Origin: Carallia brachiata
Taxonomy: Eukaryota > Streptophyta > Magnoliopsida > Malpighiales > Rhizophoraceae
Assembly: GCA_021464245.1 (NCBI GenBank)
Contig: JADCRB010000042.1
Span: 2,277,914 to 2,341,913 of the forward strand
Length of the DNA: 64,000 bases
Reading direction: 5' to 3'
Position 1 is the stretch's first letter; every line of letters starts with the position of its first letter. Shown one piece after another: positions 62,846 to 64,000 of this stretch. The notes under the pieces were generated by a model. That model saw only the letters and a list, made by a program, of their open reading frames with translations, did not search any database and had not been told where the DNA came from. Made by a program: the position numbers and the translations under genes.

Positions 62846-64000
62846 ATCCACAACAATTTTAATCGACGACAAACCAGGAGAATGACACGGTCGAGGTTGC
62901 AAAGTTAGCCATCAACAGAGATATAAATTAACAATTTGCCCTCAAATCTGTTCTTTTGACATTTCCTTGATACATATATCATATATGGTGATTTGCCACT
63001 AATCAAATGTTAATTTCAAATTAATTAAAGCCGTTTGCGAATAAAAAAATGTGACATTACTAACAACTTGATCATAAAGTTGTTTCAAACACCATTTTTA
63101 GAGGTCGGCTGCCTTTTTAAGGATAAAGTTCTGGAGGTTTGAGCTAAAGCTAAGATTCTACTATCTTTAGTCATTTTCATGGTGGTACTGTGGACATGCT
63201 ATGGGGTCGTACTTTCTTGGCTCATAAGCTTGCTGCATATCCTTAGATTTTTGTTGTTTTCTTGCGTTATTTTCCGAAAGGTGCTTGACCTATTTCATGA
63301 GAGAATCATGCACTTGGCTTGGTTCATTGGCTATACTTATGGAACTTTATTGTACAGTATTTTAAAGGGTCTCAAATGCAAATAGGTAAATCGAGAACTT
63401 CCTTCAAGTAACTCTTTTGTTTCATATTTCCCATCGCTAAAGTTTAATTTAGGATCTATTTTTTAGCCTTATTTAACAATTTAAGTTTTTGGGTAAATAT
63501 TTTCTTAATATATATAATATCATAATCTTTATAATCGAAAAGTTTTGTATGTAAATAACCCTTCTTTCCTATTTAACTATGAATTTTTATATGTAAGTTA
63601 TATCTATATTTTGTTCAAATTTTAAGTTCAACGGCATTGTTGAGAAGAAATTCTCTTAAGGTGAAATGTTTTCTTGAAAGGGCTAAGTTTTAATTAAATT
63701 AGAATAGTTTCTTAAAGCTCGTGTTCGCTCTATTTGGTGAAGGTATCTGTATTGCAAGTATATTGCTTTTTGTGATGCATTTTTTTCCCTCTTAAACCGC
63801 ATGAATGTAAACGGAACTCCTTTATTTTTTTTTTTCTCTATTTTCTCTCTTTAAATAGAAATGGAAAGGAACATTGATATTTTGCTTAGTTTTTGTTTAT
63901 TTGGTTGGAGAAATATTGGATTCTATGCAACTAAAATCCAGACCATACAATATCTTTCACTCGTGGCATGGACCCAATTAGCCACTTGTATATGGGATTT
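62846..64000. other. Intergenic DNA to the window end
   Basis: AT-rich with poly-T runs. A 68-codon plus-strand frame (63179-63385) rich in hydrophobic residues resembles no family I know. Nothing indicates a gene entering from the right edge. Confidence 0.45.

Noticed and set aside
1..64000. tRNA, rRNA, CRISPR, retrotransposon polymerase or viral genes
   Set aside because: Only degenerate tRNA-like motifs (SINE candidates) were seen; no cloverleaf, no rRNA sequence, no repeat-spacer array, and no reverse transcriptase, integrase or transposase motif in any frame.

Overview
This is a stretch of plant nuclear DNA. It is very AT-rich, full of long poly-A/poly-T runs and AT, GA and GT microsatellites. 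It has few genes, and those genes have GT-AG introns and encode plant-specific protein families (NPH3/BTB, AP2/ERF, PIRL leucine-rich repeat, plant PB1). The sequence style and the protein matches by memory suggest a eudicot, probably a woody rosid. The species cannot be fixed from sequence alone.

Layout. 1-10.6 kb is intergenic and contains a well-preserved foldback transposon with a 9-bp target duplication (616-1156). 10.9-13.3 kb (+) holds an intact four-exon NPH3/BTB gene of the Arabidopsis At1g67900 type, with two small upstream ORFs in its probable leader. 13.85-14.14 kb (+) is an unrecognised 96-codon ORF that may be an exon remnant. 15.7-16.0 kb (-) encodes a small serine-rich protein carrying a Cys/His motif of a plant-only family. 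16-22.8 kb is intergenic, with GACAC-rich inverted repeats. 22.8-24.2 kb (-) is an intron-less AP2/ERF transcription factor of the ESR1/ESR2 (DORNROESCHEN) type with a clear TATA box and a CT tract upstream. 24.2-42.2 kb is an 18-kb gene-poor interval of degenerate short repeats. 42.3-44.8 kb (-) is a three-exon PIRL gene whose 3' coding end is broken by apparent single-base deletions. 44.8-56.5 kb is intergenic and holds an old segmental duplication (about 46.9-49.8 kb against 51.9-53.4 kb), one copy of which carries a roughly 1-kb insertion. 56.5-57.4 kb (-) is a two-exon PB1-domain gene with a TATA box and a G-box. 57.4-64 kb is intergenic, with tandem repeats and a tRNA-like SINE candidate.

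The genes are not functionally linked in any visible way. They are an ordinary plant mix: a BTB-NPH3 signalling/ubiquitin adaptor, a shoot-meristem ERF, an intracellular LRR scaffold, a PB1 interaction protein and a small serine-rich protein. I saw no rRNA, convincing tRNA, CRISPR array, reverse transcriptase or transposase. I found no convincing novel biological system. The observations most worth checking are the broken PIRL 3' end, the foldback element with its target duplication, the duplicated intergenic block with a datable insertion, and the upstream ORFs of the NPH3 gene.
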